DNA of 64,000 nucleotides from Branchiostoma floridae (taxonomy: Eukaryota > Chordata > Leptocardii > Amphioxiformes > Branchiostomatidae), in the NCBI RefSeq assembly GCF_000003815.2, contig NC_049994.1, forward strand, positions 9,461,148 through 9,525,147, written 5' to 3'. The notes below the pieces were generated by a model. It had not been told where the DNA came from, made no database searches, and saw only the letters and a list, made by a program, of their open reading frames with translations. The translations under genes were made by a program, and so were the position numbers. Shown piece after piece: positions 13,801-28,800 of the stretch (within the stretch, counting starts at the first letter, position 1; the number at the start of each line of letters is the position of its first letter).

Positions 13801-16800
13801 CTCCCAACTACAACACCAGGTCAGGAGTAGTCTGCTTTTTTGGTTTAAAAGACCAAAGCTGATTTACACAGATGGCTGTGATTTTCTGTCACTTAATGTT
13901 TCCTACATGTACCAAGTCATTGGCTACATATGTGTTTTGTAGTACATTGTAATATGGAATTTTTTTTACCACAAACTTAAAACACATCCAAAGCTAATCT
14001 AACGCTGAACAAAGTGCCTGCAAAAGTAAATTAATCTACAATAATGTTGTCCCTTGTGTTCTAGCGACTACCATGATGGCTTGCCCAGCTGGCCAGCGAC
14101 CTTGCAGTGACTTTGCAACATCCAGTCAGTGTGTAGCTGAGACCTCCTTGTGTGACTTCAGACCTGACTGTGGAGACCGCTCAGACGAGACTGACTGCAG
14201 TAAGTCTGTCCCTAATCAATACCAAGATGAGTGAGGCAATAGATTGGAGCCTACTACAGATTCCAACCAAGAACTTTTGGAATGTAAATTAACAAAGATT
14301 GAGGTAACATGCTTACCTCTATTGTTGTTGATATATATTTCAATTTGTATATAGATATATCTGACTGAAAGATTTTATGAATTTTCCAAAATGTTAAAAT
14401 CTTATGTCACTAGTATAATAGCATGTTATAGTAGGGTAAACTGTGCCTCAACCCTCCTAGCACGCTAGTCTTACACTGCACAACCCCTACACTGGAGTTA
14501 CAGAGCTTGCATTTAGGACATTTATGCAGACTTATCAAGTATTTTATTAATGACATGCATTTTTGCATACCTGCAGACACGATCTGCAACTTTGAGAGAG
14601 ACAACTGCAGGTGGAACAATGCGCCGAGTGCTGCCATGAACTGGACCAGGTCCACAGGAGCAGACACACAGGCAGACCCGAACTCTCCCAGCACAGACCA
14701 CACTCAGCAGAGCAGCTTTGGTACTATGACCATCTGTATTGTTTTATTCATATTTGCTAGCCTGTTGGCATATTAGACACCGACTTTGCAATAGTGGTTG
14801 TTTGTGTTACGTCAAACAATCTGTGACATGTGAGCCTAGGATGAACTTATTACTTAAATTAGAAGCATAATAAAAATAATAGAGTAATAAGATTATTAGA
14901 GGAAAGTGTTGTTTTTGGGTTGTCTGTGTATGTGTATGTATGTTAAGTTATGTATATAAATGTGTGTTTCTTCAGTTGCCAATATATGCCATGCAACATC
15001 TTCAGTGTTGCCTTTTTTGTCTGTGGAACAGGAATGTTGACAAAACAGTATAGGTGAAGGGGTGAAGTTGTTTTAGGAAGAGTCTAATACCTGGATGCCT
15101 GTATTTTGTGCTGCAGGGTACTTTATGTACGTGGACTCCACTCCGGCAGCCTCCAGTGGCGTGGCAGAACTCCGCAGCAGAACGTTCAACGGTGCTGCAG
15201 CAGCCTGCAGGGTCGAGTTTGCTTTCTACATGTACGGATCAAATGCTGGGACTTTGGAGCTGCTGATGGATACAGGTATAGAGACATTTGTCTCCTATCA
15301 TGTCACTAGTTCGCTGAATATGATGACTATGAAATGCCCTATCTTTAAGTTACGTTTATCTTACGTGATAATCCTTAAGGTTAGGCTTGACTTACTAGGA
15401 TGTGATTACAATATAAACAAAGATAATGTATTCAGAAAAAAAAAGTGTCTACCACTTTCACAGATGATAAAGCATTGTAACAATTGTAGCTTGTGTCAAA
15501 GTTTAAGCATCTTGAGGTAGTTTCTGTTTAGACTCATCATCATCATCGGTCGGCTAGTTTCTATCGGGCCTCCATAGTTTCCCTTGAAGCATTAACAACA
15601 AGTGTGGTCAATATCATGCAAAAGGGTTAACAAATCTTGTATACTTATAATTTTTCAGAGGGTGGTCGCACTTCACTATGGAGAGTTGCATCCACCAACT
15701 CTGAAAACAACAAGAACACCTGGCAGACCATTGGTGGAGTGTCTATCGGACGCAGGAGACAAGGTTTCCAGGTATGTCTATAACCATTATACCCTTAGAC
15801 TAGTTCATTTCCTTGTATCATATGGTCTACCTTCAGCCTGATTCTTAATGCAATAAATTCCATCAAACACACTTTTAATTGGTTTTCAGGTTGTAACTTT
15901 TGGTTGTGTCTGTTCTACAGCTGATGTTCAGGCATTCGTACAGTGGAAGGTACAGTGGAGCAGTGGCTGTGGACGATGTGACTCTGAGGGGATGTGACTT
16001 CCCCCTCCCCCAGCAGAGCTGTACAGCCGGCCAGTGGCAGTGTGCAAACAGGGCCTGCATCGAGAAAGCACTTCTCTGTGACTTGTCTGATGACTGTGGT
16101 GACAATAGTGATGAGTCTGCGTGCTGTAAGTTACACTAATCACTTGCAATTTGGAAAGATATGTCCTGACAGTAAAAATTCAGCACCAAGGACATGAGCA
16201 CTGGATGGCTAGCACAAAATTGATTGTATATGATTGTGATGACTATAGAGACAAGTCTGCGTACTGTTAGCTACACTGGTCACCTGCAATTTGGAAAGAT
16301 ATGTCATGATTTCCTACCAGCAAAAGTTAATCACCAATGACATGAGCATTGGATAGCTAGCATGAAACTGATTGTATATGATTGTGATGACTATAGAGAC
16401 AAGTCTGCATACTGTTAGCTACACTGGTCACCTGCAATTTGGAAAGATATGTCATGATTTCCTACCAGCAAAAGTTAATCACCAATGACATGAGCATTGG
16501 ATAGCTAGCATGAAATTGATTGTATATGATCGTGATGACAATAGAGAGAGTCTCCATATAAGTTACACTCATCACCTGCAATTTGGAAAGATATGAAATG
16601 ATTTTGTAATAATGAAATCTTCAGCACCAAGGACATGATCCAGTAGTACTATGACAGTACTAGGTAGTTTTTGATACCAAAAATTTTTCTTCTGATATCA
16701 GAACAGATATGCAAAGAAAATGTTATTGAATATGATGATATTACATTCTCCTACATTACTGTGGGAAGGGCGAAAATATGTTTTATAACATCTGATTTGA

Positions 16801-19800
16801 AATCGTTTTTCAAAATTATGAGAGATACAATGTACATGGTCTTAAGAGGTGCAGGTTTACCTGTCAAGGTTGAACAGGGTAGATCCAGATGAACTCATTT
16901 TAGAGAGCACACATATATATAAGTGGCTATTGCCATTGTTGCTTTGCATAGGAATGACCTTGGTGTTACATTAGAATAGACTGTTTTGTTTGCAATGAGA
17001 TTTGGGTATACATCATTTTCAATGTATGATAAAATCACATGTTATTCAGCTAGACTTCTCTAGTTTATTAATCCATAATTATTTCATTTGGTTCATGACT
17101 CCAAAATTTGTATAGCTGCTTCTTACTCTATTGTAAGGTACCGCTTTGTATCACTTTACAGCTCAGCGGATCCTGTGTAATTTTGAAGCAGACCTTTGTA
17201 GTTGGCAACAGTCCAGTGAAGATGATTTTGACTGGATGAGAAACAATGGTACCACCTCTACCTACTGGAGCGGTCCTTCAAGGGACCACACCACTGGCAC
17301 CAGGTTTGGTAAGTGTGCATTCTTCATGTTTGCTCATCATCCACAACGTTTTTACAATAGACTTGTAGTACTTATTAGCCAAACACCTGGGGTCTGTGGT
17401 GTCCTTGTGACTTTTGGCTTGGTTGTAGTAATATTAGGTATTGTAGATTTGGTTTGGACAAGTGAAATAATGATAATACCACTGGTATTTTTTCACACAC
17501 CAGAATTTGTTTTTAAATTTCATGTCTGATTTCCTCAAAAGTTGTCATTGCTTCATCATGGGGTCAAACATGCTGAAATGTCCACACATCATTTTCTATG
17601 GTGCACAGGTGATGGAGAGTTATAGGGCCACACCAGTTCAATTTGTTGGTTTTGAGACATTGTTATGCAAAATTCAACAAGACGCCAAAATGTTGCATTT
17701 CAATAAAGTCACTTAATTTGTTTGGCCTGAGCATTGTAGAAGCCCTGTCTTGGGGCTAGTGTGTACCATGAGACGATGAGTTCCATTTTCCTGTTGCTCC
17801 AGGATTTTACCTGTTTGCGGAGACATCCAGCCCACAGAGCTACGGTGATCAGGCTTGGCTCATCAGTCCTGTGTTTGCAGCTACACCAGATGAGTCAATA
17901 TGTCAGGTACATTTCATCTTAATTCTACACTTACCTGTTTGAGACAACAGAGGTCAGTATGGCAATAGCTAGTTATTACACGAGACAAATGTTCTCCTGT
18001 CTTTTTTATCATAATTCATTGTTGGAACAGTTCTCTTTAATTGCCTTTTGGACTTACATTTTCACAGATGTACATTGTAATGATATAGCAACATTGTAGG
18101 ATCTACCAAAAGGATGCTGCTACTAACAAAAGGACAGATGTGCAAGGATTCACAACCTGTAGAATAACTGACCAGTCTGACAGACCTGTACACTTCAGCC
18201 AAATCATAGAAATACAAAGCAAAATTGATGAGAGGCAAAATGTAAACTCAGTCTGATCTAAACTTATTTTGATAAACATCATTATCTACTGTTCTTCATG
18301 TTCTACTGTTATCGCAAAGATAGCTATAGCTTGTACATTGAACTTGTAAATACTGCATATAACATCTGCCATTTCTATCATAACCAGTGGAAGATTTGCT
18401 CTTCAGTAACATAATCTGAATCAAAATCACTTTCACCATCAAAATTTGTTTCTTTCCAGATGCGTTACTTCTTCCACATGTACGGCGAGCATGTAGAGGA
18501 GTTGAATGTGTACAGGAGACAGTACAACAGTGGGAAGGGTGTGCGCATCATGAACCATCACGGGGACTTTGGCGACATGTGGAACAGATTCTATGTCAAC
18601 ATCTCCAGTGATACTCCATACCAGGTAATAAATGTAGATCTTCAGCATGTCTTGTGCTGCAGTGTCCACCTTTGGGGAGTACCGATTCAATTTCTTGGTT
18701 GACAGATTTAAAAGAAAAGGAAATACAAGATGGTAGTATCAACACGAAAATAGAGTAAGAGGGCAAGTTTAACTCCCACACCTCTATTTTTATATTGCAT
18801 GATGTTCTTTTGCAAAAATTTTACACAAAGATGTCTGATAACCGACAGATTAAATTGCTGGGGCCTTAATAAGGATCGCATCATTTCTGTATAATGACAT
18901 TCATTAGGGGGGGGGGGGGTTGGTGTCAGGAGGGTGAACCATTAAGTGTGACTTTTTGAAGGTACACCAGTATCAAGAATGTCTCTTACCTGAGATCTGT
19001 TGTTGCCTGTCTTACAGATTGTGATGGAAGCTGTAGTAGGAGATAGCTACCAGGGAGACATTGCCATTGATGACATCAGCTTCACTAGTGGATGTCAGCT
19101 CATTTCAGGTATTTTGAATCATGTTACTGCATTACTACATTTGTACCAATTCCTGCCAGCAACAGTAGGAGGTTGCTATCAGAGTCTCTGTCAATAAATA
19201 TCAAGATAAGGATCCAGACATGTCAGGTTCAAACAGGCTAGTTAGCTTTGGCAGAAGAATGTTTAGTAATGATATCCAAACAAAAAAGACATTCAAGTAG
19301 AAAGACCAAGTTCACTCAATTGTGATGTATTCTTACTCCTACAGGCCAGCTACCCCCACCACCTGCCACTACCTCCCCCCCACCCACCACTGCAGGCCCC
19401 ACAGTCTGCACACCCACCCTGGAGTACCAGTGTAGGAATGGGCAGTGCATCGATGCCAACAAAGTCTGTGACTTCAACTTAGACTGCAGAGATTCTTCAG
19501 ATGAAGATGGCTGTGGTAGGTGTAATCCTTTATGTGCTTATGTATAGTCCATACATGGCAATGAAAGTTTTTCGAAGGATTTTTCATTAGTTGCAGGATA
19601 AAGAGGGGAGATTAAAATGGTGTCAACATACTTAGATTACATACAAATGTAACAGATGTTTCACTTACTAAGATTTCTTTGACCTTTGTCCCCTTGCCTA
19701 CAGGCACAATGGGTAGCAAAGTTACATAATTATACTTGTATTTCTATTGCCTGCTGTATTCGTTTGCATTTCTACACAATGCAATTTTTATATCTTTGAA

Positions 19801-22800
19801 ATCTTGAAAACTTCTGCTTCACAAGGCTATTTTGAGTGTAACCTGACGTCACTGTGTATGTATTAAGAATATGCGTTGATCTGTTTCCCAGTGCGCGAGA
19901 AATGTGACTTCAGCGGAGGAGACTTGTGTGGCTGGATCTCCCTGGACATGGACGGCCCACGATCGCGAGCTGAGACGTTCTACCGCTGGCAGACAGGGCA
20001 GGGGAAGGACAGGACTCCTTCTGAAGCCTCCGACAACATCAGGCCTGGTGTGGACCATACCTCAGGAACAGGAGATGGTAAGTGCAGCAACAAAATCATT
20101 AACACAATATAGTTTATATTGTATCATTATACAGTAGTTATTTGGTATCAATGGCATCTTTGATATTTAAATGTAAGGAAGCTATTTGGTGCTATAGAAA
20201 AGAATCTCGATCTAAGTACAAAGTATTTCCAAAACTTGAATTTTGGCTCATTTTGTATGGAAACATGTGTTTCCGCAGGTGAGCGTGACGTAAGAAAATA
20301 CAAAATTATGTATTCCGCATTACCGTTGGTCACAGCCCTACTGTTGGTCGGATCCTGCCGGCGTGTTATCCAACCCGTGAGCTGGCTGGTACTTTGGGTA
20401 ATGCAGAATACACCGTGTTGTATTCTGTATTTTTGGGGGTGCAGGTCCTCCAGATCTGCACAAAGTTGGAAAATCCCATTAGAGCTTTTTAGCTCAGTTA
20501 TAAGGCAATGATTTTATGCTAACAGCCCATATGTTACCTGTACTCCCAGGTTACTATCTGTTTGCGGACAGCTCACCTGGAAGTTTCCAGGACACAGCAC
20601 AGATCATCACACCCATGATCTCTCGTACGGGGGCCCAGTGTGTGCTGTCCTTCTGGTACTACATGCATGGATCCAGCATCGGCTCACTGCACATCTACAG
20701 GTTAGTACAACTACAGTCATACCTGGTTGGCCATTTTTACCACCTGAAATAGCTAATACCTACGGTCATAGGCCACATCAAAGCAGTCCCATCCAATATC
20801 ACACAGTTAAGATCCTATTATCTTGAGCAACCACCCCCTGTCATCAACCATTTTTCCTCAGTCCTTTGAGTGGCTGTTGAGAGCAAGGTTGATTGTATTA
20901 TTGGTGTAATGGTTGAGGGGAGTCTCATCTTGAGTATGGTGAAGAAGCCAAAGTGACTGTACTTATTGAAAAGACAAAGGTATGACTTCGTGACCAATGA
21001 CAAAAACCTAATATCTCATTTATTACCTGCTCACAGGTAGCACCTAGGAATTACATGTATCTGACTAGGCATATCTAGATGATGGGTATAATAGATACCA
21101 AACAGCTAAATACGCAAACAGCAAATGCTGTCACTGATAAAATGCTTGTTCCACACCCTGCAGAGTCTTTGGAGGCCAGCAGGTGGAGCTGTTTGAGTTG
21201 GATGGGGAGCAGGGAAATCTCTGGAAGGAGGGCCAGGTCTTCCTGGGCACCAACCAGAACATTGAGGTCAGTTAAATGCTCTTTTATGATGCATGAACCT
21301 GATAAAGCTGATAATTCATGGATGTGTTCACCACTTTTTGGTCAGGATAATAAATGGTAATGATCTTTTTCTACCAGATGTCTAAGCAACAAGAGTTTTT
21401 TTTCAAAAGTTGGAAACCTTGAATAAACCTGGCAGCTTTTGTCAATCCTTTAGAATAGCCTTGTACTGAAAAGATGTGCAACTCTCGTTCAGCTTTATTT
21501 TGTCTTGTTTGCTGCCAGATTATGATTGACGGGAGAAGAAAAATTCTTTTAGATGACAACTGGGAAGCCCTGAAAAAACTTGGCAGCTTTGGTCAATCCT
21601 TTAGAATGATAACCTTGTACTGAAAACATGCAATCTGAGGACAACCCTCACTCAGCATTATTTTGTCCTTGTTTGCTGCCAGATTATGATTGAGGGAAGA
21701 CGAGGGCGCAGCTGGGTAGGAGACATCAGTATTGATGATGTACAGTTCCGAGACTGCATGCCACCAGGTAAGAACGTCTATCACACAGTCGTTAGATCTT
21801 GATTACTTTCCAGCTACATGTACCATTATGCTAAAATATAGGCATGATCCAGTCTACCTCTGGACCTTTCACTCTCCAACCAGATTTTGGGACAAAAAAT
21901 CAGTTTAAGTTTTCCTAGCTGTCCATTTCGTTTACAAACCACCTCCCAAAACATAATGATTATAGCCTCCCATCATTTTGTTGGAGATGGTATACTGTGA
22001 TGATGTTTTGCAACATTATCAACTACAAAATGTTTATGCCAAGATTTATGGCAAAGCAAATGGAAAATCCTGGTTTACACACTACAACTGAGCAGAGGTT
22101 GTAGCCCTTTGAAGGGACACTACTCTGTTAGTACAGATGTACAATGTACATCCCACATAATGAGCCATACAAAAAGTTTTAATATACATGTGTATGTTGA
22201 AAAGATGCAGTTAGAGATGCAAGACTTTCTTCATAAAGTCAGGACACATTTTGTCCCTCTGCAGAGCCAGACCAAGGTGCTCAGTGTACAGCTGACCAGT
22301 TCAAGTGTGCGCTTGGTTTCTGCATCCCCCAGTCCCAGCACTGTGACTTTGTGGACGACTGTGGAGATGGGTCTGATGAGGACAGCCTCAGTGGGCACTG
22401 TGGTAAGTTTAGCATCTTTTCCTCACACTATAGGGAGAGGGAATGCAGTACTTTGTTTTGTCTGTAGGAAGATACATTGCTTTGACTCCTTTTTTTGCCA
22501 GACAAGTTACAGACATCTGGCATCAACTTAATTTGTCAATGAAAGGAATCATTTAGTTTGATGTTGCTACTTTAAAACAATAAAAACAGGTAGATGTTAT
22601 CTGATGTGTCTGTACATGATATCATTGCCTTGTATAGATTTAAAGTATATAAGCATACTATCTTTCAATGCAATTCAACATACCGAATCCCATGCTAGCA
22701 ATGTTTGATATACTCTATCTAGATCTGACCACTGTGACTAATTTTGCTCGATTTTTCCTTTAAAACACTGATAGTCACTTGTGAAAGTGGCCTTATTATC

Positions 22801-25800
22801 AATATATTGGATAGTGGAAAACTTTTTTTCTAAAGCTGATAACAAAAACGTTTGATGTTTTTAGAGAGGTATCCTGCTCGCTGTGACTTTGAGACAGACA
22901 AGTGCCCGAGGTACTGGATGGATGAGGCAGCTGATGACTTTGACTGGACCCTGAGAGCCGGTAACACCGCTTCATCTGGTACTGGTCCCAGCGCAGATCA
23001 TACCAACAGGGACCCTACAGGTGGGCTGCTAGTTCTTATGGTACATGTGAAAGTACTATAAAAGCATTTAAGTTCGTGGAGAATTAATTTCGCGGAAGTG
23101 GGAAAATGGAATTTTTGCGGTGGTTTTAATTTTGCGGTAACACCATGCACTGTAATCTCTTACTGTTATGGAAAAATGTTTGCGGTGGTTTTAAACTTGC
23201 AGTGAAGAGGCCGCCACAAAAACTGCAAACATTAAACCACCGCGAAAGCTTCTGCATTTACAGTATATCATTATTTCAGGACCACATTCTTACATTAAAT
23301 TTTTTGTAGTAACAACGAATGTTTGCACTATGCTGATGGCACTAAGTTGACAAAACAGATGAAAAACACTGAGACATAGAAAGTTTGCTTGCTTTGGCAA
23401 CAGGTCATTCTGAATATCTGAACTACATTGTGTTCCTTCAAACAAAATGTGGTTACCAAAGGAGGCTGGGCAACTGGTATGCAGACACACAAAGGACCCC
23501 TCTTTCTGCCTCAGATAGAAACTCATTTCAGTGATAGGCACAAGTATGCAAGTAATGACCAAGCGGTCTGTTTGTCTAAATATTAGGTCATTACATCTAC
23601 ATCGAGAGCTCTGTACCCAGACAGCCTGGAGACAAGGCACGGATCCATACACCTGCTTTCAGACAGGCGTATGATGGTTGCAAGGTGGGGAAGTACCCTT
23701 CATTCTAATGCAAGATTTATTTTCTTGTTTCTGTCAAGAAAAGGTGAAGCTTAAAATGAAGGTTGTGAAAACAGGCAATATGATGAACAATTGTGTAGTT
23801 TGTAAGGATGGGTGAGAGATGAAAAGTTTACTTTTAAAGAAACTCAGCAAACAAGGATTTCTTGGGTTGCTTCCTACATTCTCATCTAAAACATCCTCAA
23901 TCAGTAATTTGGAGAAGCAACCCATTTCCTGTATTTAATAGAAATTATAACATTCTAGATATAAGCATTGTGCACTATTGAACTAGCTAATAACTTTGTT
24001 CCTACTTTTTCCCCAGTTGAGGCTGTTCTACCACATGTATGGTGTGGATGTGGGCTCACTGAATATCTACAAGAGGACCAGCTACCTCCAGGCCAATGGT
24101 ATGACTCTCATGGCCAGTGTGGATGGAGAGCAAGGAAACTTCTGGAGAAGACTGGAGGTGGACTTCACTGGATCTACCAACTTTGAGGTACCTTCTTTTT
24201 TCTTCCCAGTACACCTCAGAGCGATGATTAAGCATGACACTTTTTTGGTGGCTTATAGTGCAACATGTAAAATCAATGTTACCCATGCATGCACTTTAAA
24301 CCAAGAACACTGGTTCAACTCCAATTTTGTTGTTTGATTCTTTATGTTGGTGAGGTACAATTTTCCAACAAGCATGATTCTCACTGATGTATCTAGTGCC
24401 TAATCTTCTTCTAGCACACTATCATTCAAGTGTACACATGTGTAATGTATAAGTACATGTATTCAAAATTGTTCTTGATTTTTCTACTGATGGTCATGTA
24501 AATGATTAAACTCTTTATTCCTGCCTCTGTGAAAATTCAAGCGTCTCAGACGGCGAAACGCCGTTTGCGACAACCGTCCAAGGCGTCTTAAATTATTGGG
24601 ACGCTTTGGACGGTTACGGCGGCGGACGGCATGGGACGGGCTTTTGAACGCCCGACGAAACGTCCAAGACGGTCCGAACGGCATAACAAACGCTTGGACG
24701 CGTCTAGATTGGCACTTTAGACGCGTCCGGTCGGACGTTCGGGACGTCCGAGACGGCGTCTGAAAGCGGGCAGCCGGACGCTCCCGCGCTCCGTCGGGCG
24801 GGCCCCCCGCTGGGAACAGACGTCTCTGCGGACGGACCAGACGCCGATTGCGACGGACGTAAATGACGTAATCCAGGCTGCTGGGACGGATCGGACGCCG
24901 GTTGCGACGGGCATAAACGGCGTAATCCAGGCCGCTGGTACGGGCGGTAGCCTCCACCACGCCTTCCCACGGGGGGTACAGATCGTAAAATTCGACAGAA
25001 AATGGAATGAAAGGCCAAGAGGCTGTCATCGCTATATTATTAAAGGTTAATATCTGGGCCAAACTCCTAGCAAAATATTTTTTCTTCAAGGCACAGTTTT
25101 AGTTAGTCAGGCAGTACGGTAGAAACTCATAACGGGCCGGTGCATTTAATTTGGAACGTGCGTAGACGGCTGCCCGGACGCCGTTTCTGACGCCGTCCGG
25201 TCACGGCTATAATTTTATGGCCTGTTGGGACAAGCGTTGCCACATACCAAACAAACAAATATTCAGCCAGGCAGTGAATTGTAGAAGACCACCCACCACC
25301 GGGCCGTCAGGTTTAGCTAAAATCAAACACAACTTGAACAAATTTCTTCGTAAATTGTTTACACGTACTCCGCGGCGTTTAATCAACTTTGCTACATGTA
25401 CGAAATTCAATCCGGCCTTCAATCGTGTCCGCGGCTTTTTGTGCCGCCGTGCCGACACGTTACATCAGAATGGACGAGCCCACATAACATCAAGGGTAAA
25501 TACAGGACGTTTGAAATTTTCTATCGTAAATTTTAATTGCACCAGTATTTGCTAAAGACTGGATATATAAATGTGAAATAACGTTAAATTTTCTACAAAG
25601 ATCATAAGTCATTTTTTTTATTTCGAGGTAGCGAAATAAAGTCTTCCGTTTCATAAGTTGCTAACCCCAAGTAGTTGGAAGAGCCGACTGAGATTTTGAT
25701 TGGCACCGGCAAAATCGGTAGGTGCTATCTCATTATCTGTTGTCTAAATCTACATTTTAACAGCATTATCATTCTTAATAGAAACAACAGATATTTTTTA

Positions 25801-28800
25801 TAAGTATTCTACAACGTGTTCATAATTCTTTTTATTTTGTGGCATCAAAACAAGATCCTACATTTTATCATTTCTTCGCGTATGTGGGGAGGGCACCCGT
25901 AACAGCAAGTCGTCGGTAAACTTTGCAACAGATGATTGTACAAAAAATTAGAATAAAATGCGAAGTATTCACTTACCGGCGCCTGCAAAGTATCGACAAT
26001 CAGCTAACGGAAGAACCGCTGCTTCTTTTGACGTCTGTCACATCTGTGATTTCTGCTGTCCAAGGTTTGCTGCTTCGAGTAAGTAGTATAATTTTTCCCC
26101 CTTGTCGGCGCACGACAAATAATTTTTGTACATTCTTTTTAGTATAAATAACGGATACAGTCATCGCCGTAAACCCAACCTCAGCACACTGTCGTACAAA
26201 CATCAGCTGCTACGTCTAGACGTGAAGTCCTTGGTCCAAAAGTGTGCAAAATTTAACAAACGGACATAAAATCCACAGAAATAGTCACCTTCTGAACATA
26301 AGTCCTGCAACCGCCGGAGTGTTCAACGGTCTGAAATTCGAATTCACCCGCTGAAATTGGCGCATGTGCAGAAGTTAAAACGTCATGTTTCCCATGGGGA
26401 TCATAAGAAAAGACGCAGCCGTCTGCCGGCGTCGGGTGACTAAGTATTTTATAGCCCCACCAGTGGCCGTCTCCGACGGCAATGGAAGGTCTTTCAGCCG
26501 TTCGGGCGTTCACCATAAAAACTGACAGAACGGCACGGACGCTCATGATGTGTCCGCGGCCGTTTCGGACGGCAATGAACGCGTCCAGAACGTCTGAAAC
26601 GCGCTCGGACACCATTGGACGCTTGTAGACGCCGTCCGGGCAGTTTCGGACGCTTGAATTTTCACAGAGGTGGGGATTAAGGATCTCTTTGAAATAATTT
26701 GTTGTTTTATTACTATAGTTTATCATTGTTTGTGTTCTAATCCTCCACAGGTGGTGATTGAGGGAGTGCGTGGGACAGGCCCACAGGGTGACATCTCTAT
26801 TGATGACATCTCCATGACGATGGAATGTGTGAAAGGAGGTAAGCAGATCCTCAGTAGTTCTCTTTATATAGCACATGTATTTGAAGTGTACGTGATAGGA
26901 CATGATGAAATAGTGGGATGGCATCATCAGAACATGTAGTCTTACTTGTACAAAATTAGTCTGTGTGTATCTTGATATAGAACATTAGTGTGCCAAATTG
27001 TTATGTAGAAAATTAACCTGTCATATGTCATTAGAAACAGTAGGCTTTGCTTTATGTTCTTCATTTTTATAGAATCTTATTCAGACAAGAATTCAGACAA
27101 GATATAGGGATGACTCCCTTTCAGCATGATGTACAGTCAAGCTTATACATTGTTGTATAAAGTTAGTGATCGGTGTTGCATGGAGATATTAAGATTATTT
27201 TTTTCTTCTATAGGCCAACTTCCGGATGGCCCCACCCTTAGCCCCCCTCCCACCCAACACCCCAGCTGTCCTACAGGCTGGCTGAAGTGTACCAACAGTG
27301 ACACCTGCTATGCACCTTACAAGAAGTGTGACTTCGTGGATGACTGTCGGGACGGCACCTCCACTATGCCTTCATCTGATGAAAACGGCTGTGGTGAGTA
27401 GGCTAACCTTTCTTAAACTAACCAGCAACATCATTCTAGTCATCAAAATACAACAAGAGAATTTTTCAAAAGTCATCCAAAAATAGTTTCAGCCCTAGCA
27501 CTGTAGTGTAAGAAAGTTTCAGTCCTAGTACTGTAGTATAAGAAAGTTTCAGTCCTAGTAATGTAGTGTAAAGAATAGTAAAAGCCATATGGTGATAAAC
27601 ATGTAACTAAATGTGTATTATGTCAAAATCAATGCATTTACATTGCTGTAATAGTAATAGTAATAGAAAACCCTCTGAAGTCCTGTTTGTTTTGTCAATA
27701 GATTTGTTTTGTCTTGTGTCTGTCAGGAAATGACTGTGACTTTGAGAGCGGCGCCGCACCCCTCTGTGGTTGGAAGAACTCTGCCAGTGACAACTTTGAC
27801 TGGACACTTCACCAGGGCCATACAGCCTCCTCCGGCACTGGGCCTGGTCAGGACCATACCACCAACTCAGGTATTACACAGACTACTTTACAGCGTCATG
27901 TGTAAGATGTGAACATTTAAACACTTTCATTCACTTGAAAAGGGGTGTTTTTGGATCTTAAACATTTCTAACTGTGCCAACAAATCCAACTGTGGACAAC
28001 AAAAATGTGGCCAAAGTTTAGCATTCTTTATTCATTGCCAAAGTGAAGACATGTTTTACTGATAATAAGCATGTATGGGTAGATTTTCAGTTTAATCCAG
28101 TTATAATTCTAAAAGTAATTTTGATATTGTGGGATCTAGAAATCCTATTGGTGCTATATGGCTTAGTCTGCCAACTACCATCATTTTAGTACCATGGAGA
28201 GGATGTGGTAGGCTGTCGGTCCTATGTTTGGGAATATATAACCTACCTTGAGCTACCTTGATGTTAGCTAGCCAACCTTTTAAATGAAAATAATAATGGT
28301 ATATGCTGTAGGTTAGCGTGTTGTGTTTCAGTTCCTTAAATTAGCTTATGCGCCCTGTACGGAATTCAAAAGTACTGAACTAGTTTGCTATGCTGTTCAT
28401 GCATGTGATTCTGAGAGTGCATTTTGCTATGCTCCAGTGTCTGGCCACTACCTGTACATCGAGAGCAGCACGTCTGCAGGTGTGTCTCTGGGAGACATTG
28501 CTCACATCACCACAGGTGTGTACCAGGTGTCTGCTTCCACCTGCAAGCTGCGCTTCTGGTACCACATGTACGGCACCGGCACGGGCATGCTCAACGTCAA
28601 GATCAAGGCAATCAACGATGGCCTGACTGATCTGGTCTGGAGCAAGACAGGTGAGTACAGACAGGTGTACAGAGAACAGGTCAATTTGTCAATGTAAACA
28701 GATATTCTAAAAACAAGAGAGATAGAGGTAAAAGATTAGGGTGAGCAAGGACAGGTGTAGGGAGGCACTGGCAGAGAATAGGTGATTTTGTCAGGTAAAC

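Noticed and set aside
24484-25089. 201-codon minus-strand open frame in the 2.15-kb element
   Set aside because: It is Arg/Ser/Pro-rich low complexity caused by the GGACG-type motifs, with no transposase motif, and it overruns the left TIR.
24521-26673. Target-site duplication for the TIR element
   Set aside because: Only a TG on each side agrees, which is too short to count as evidence.
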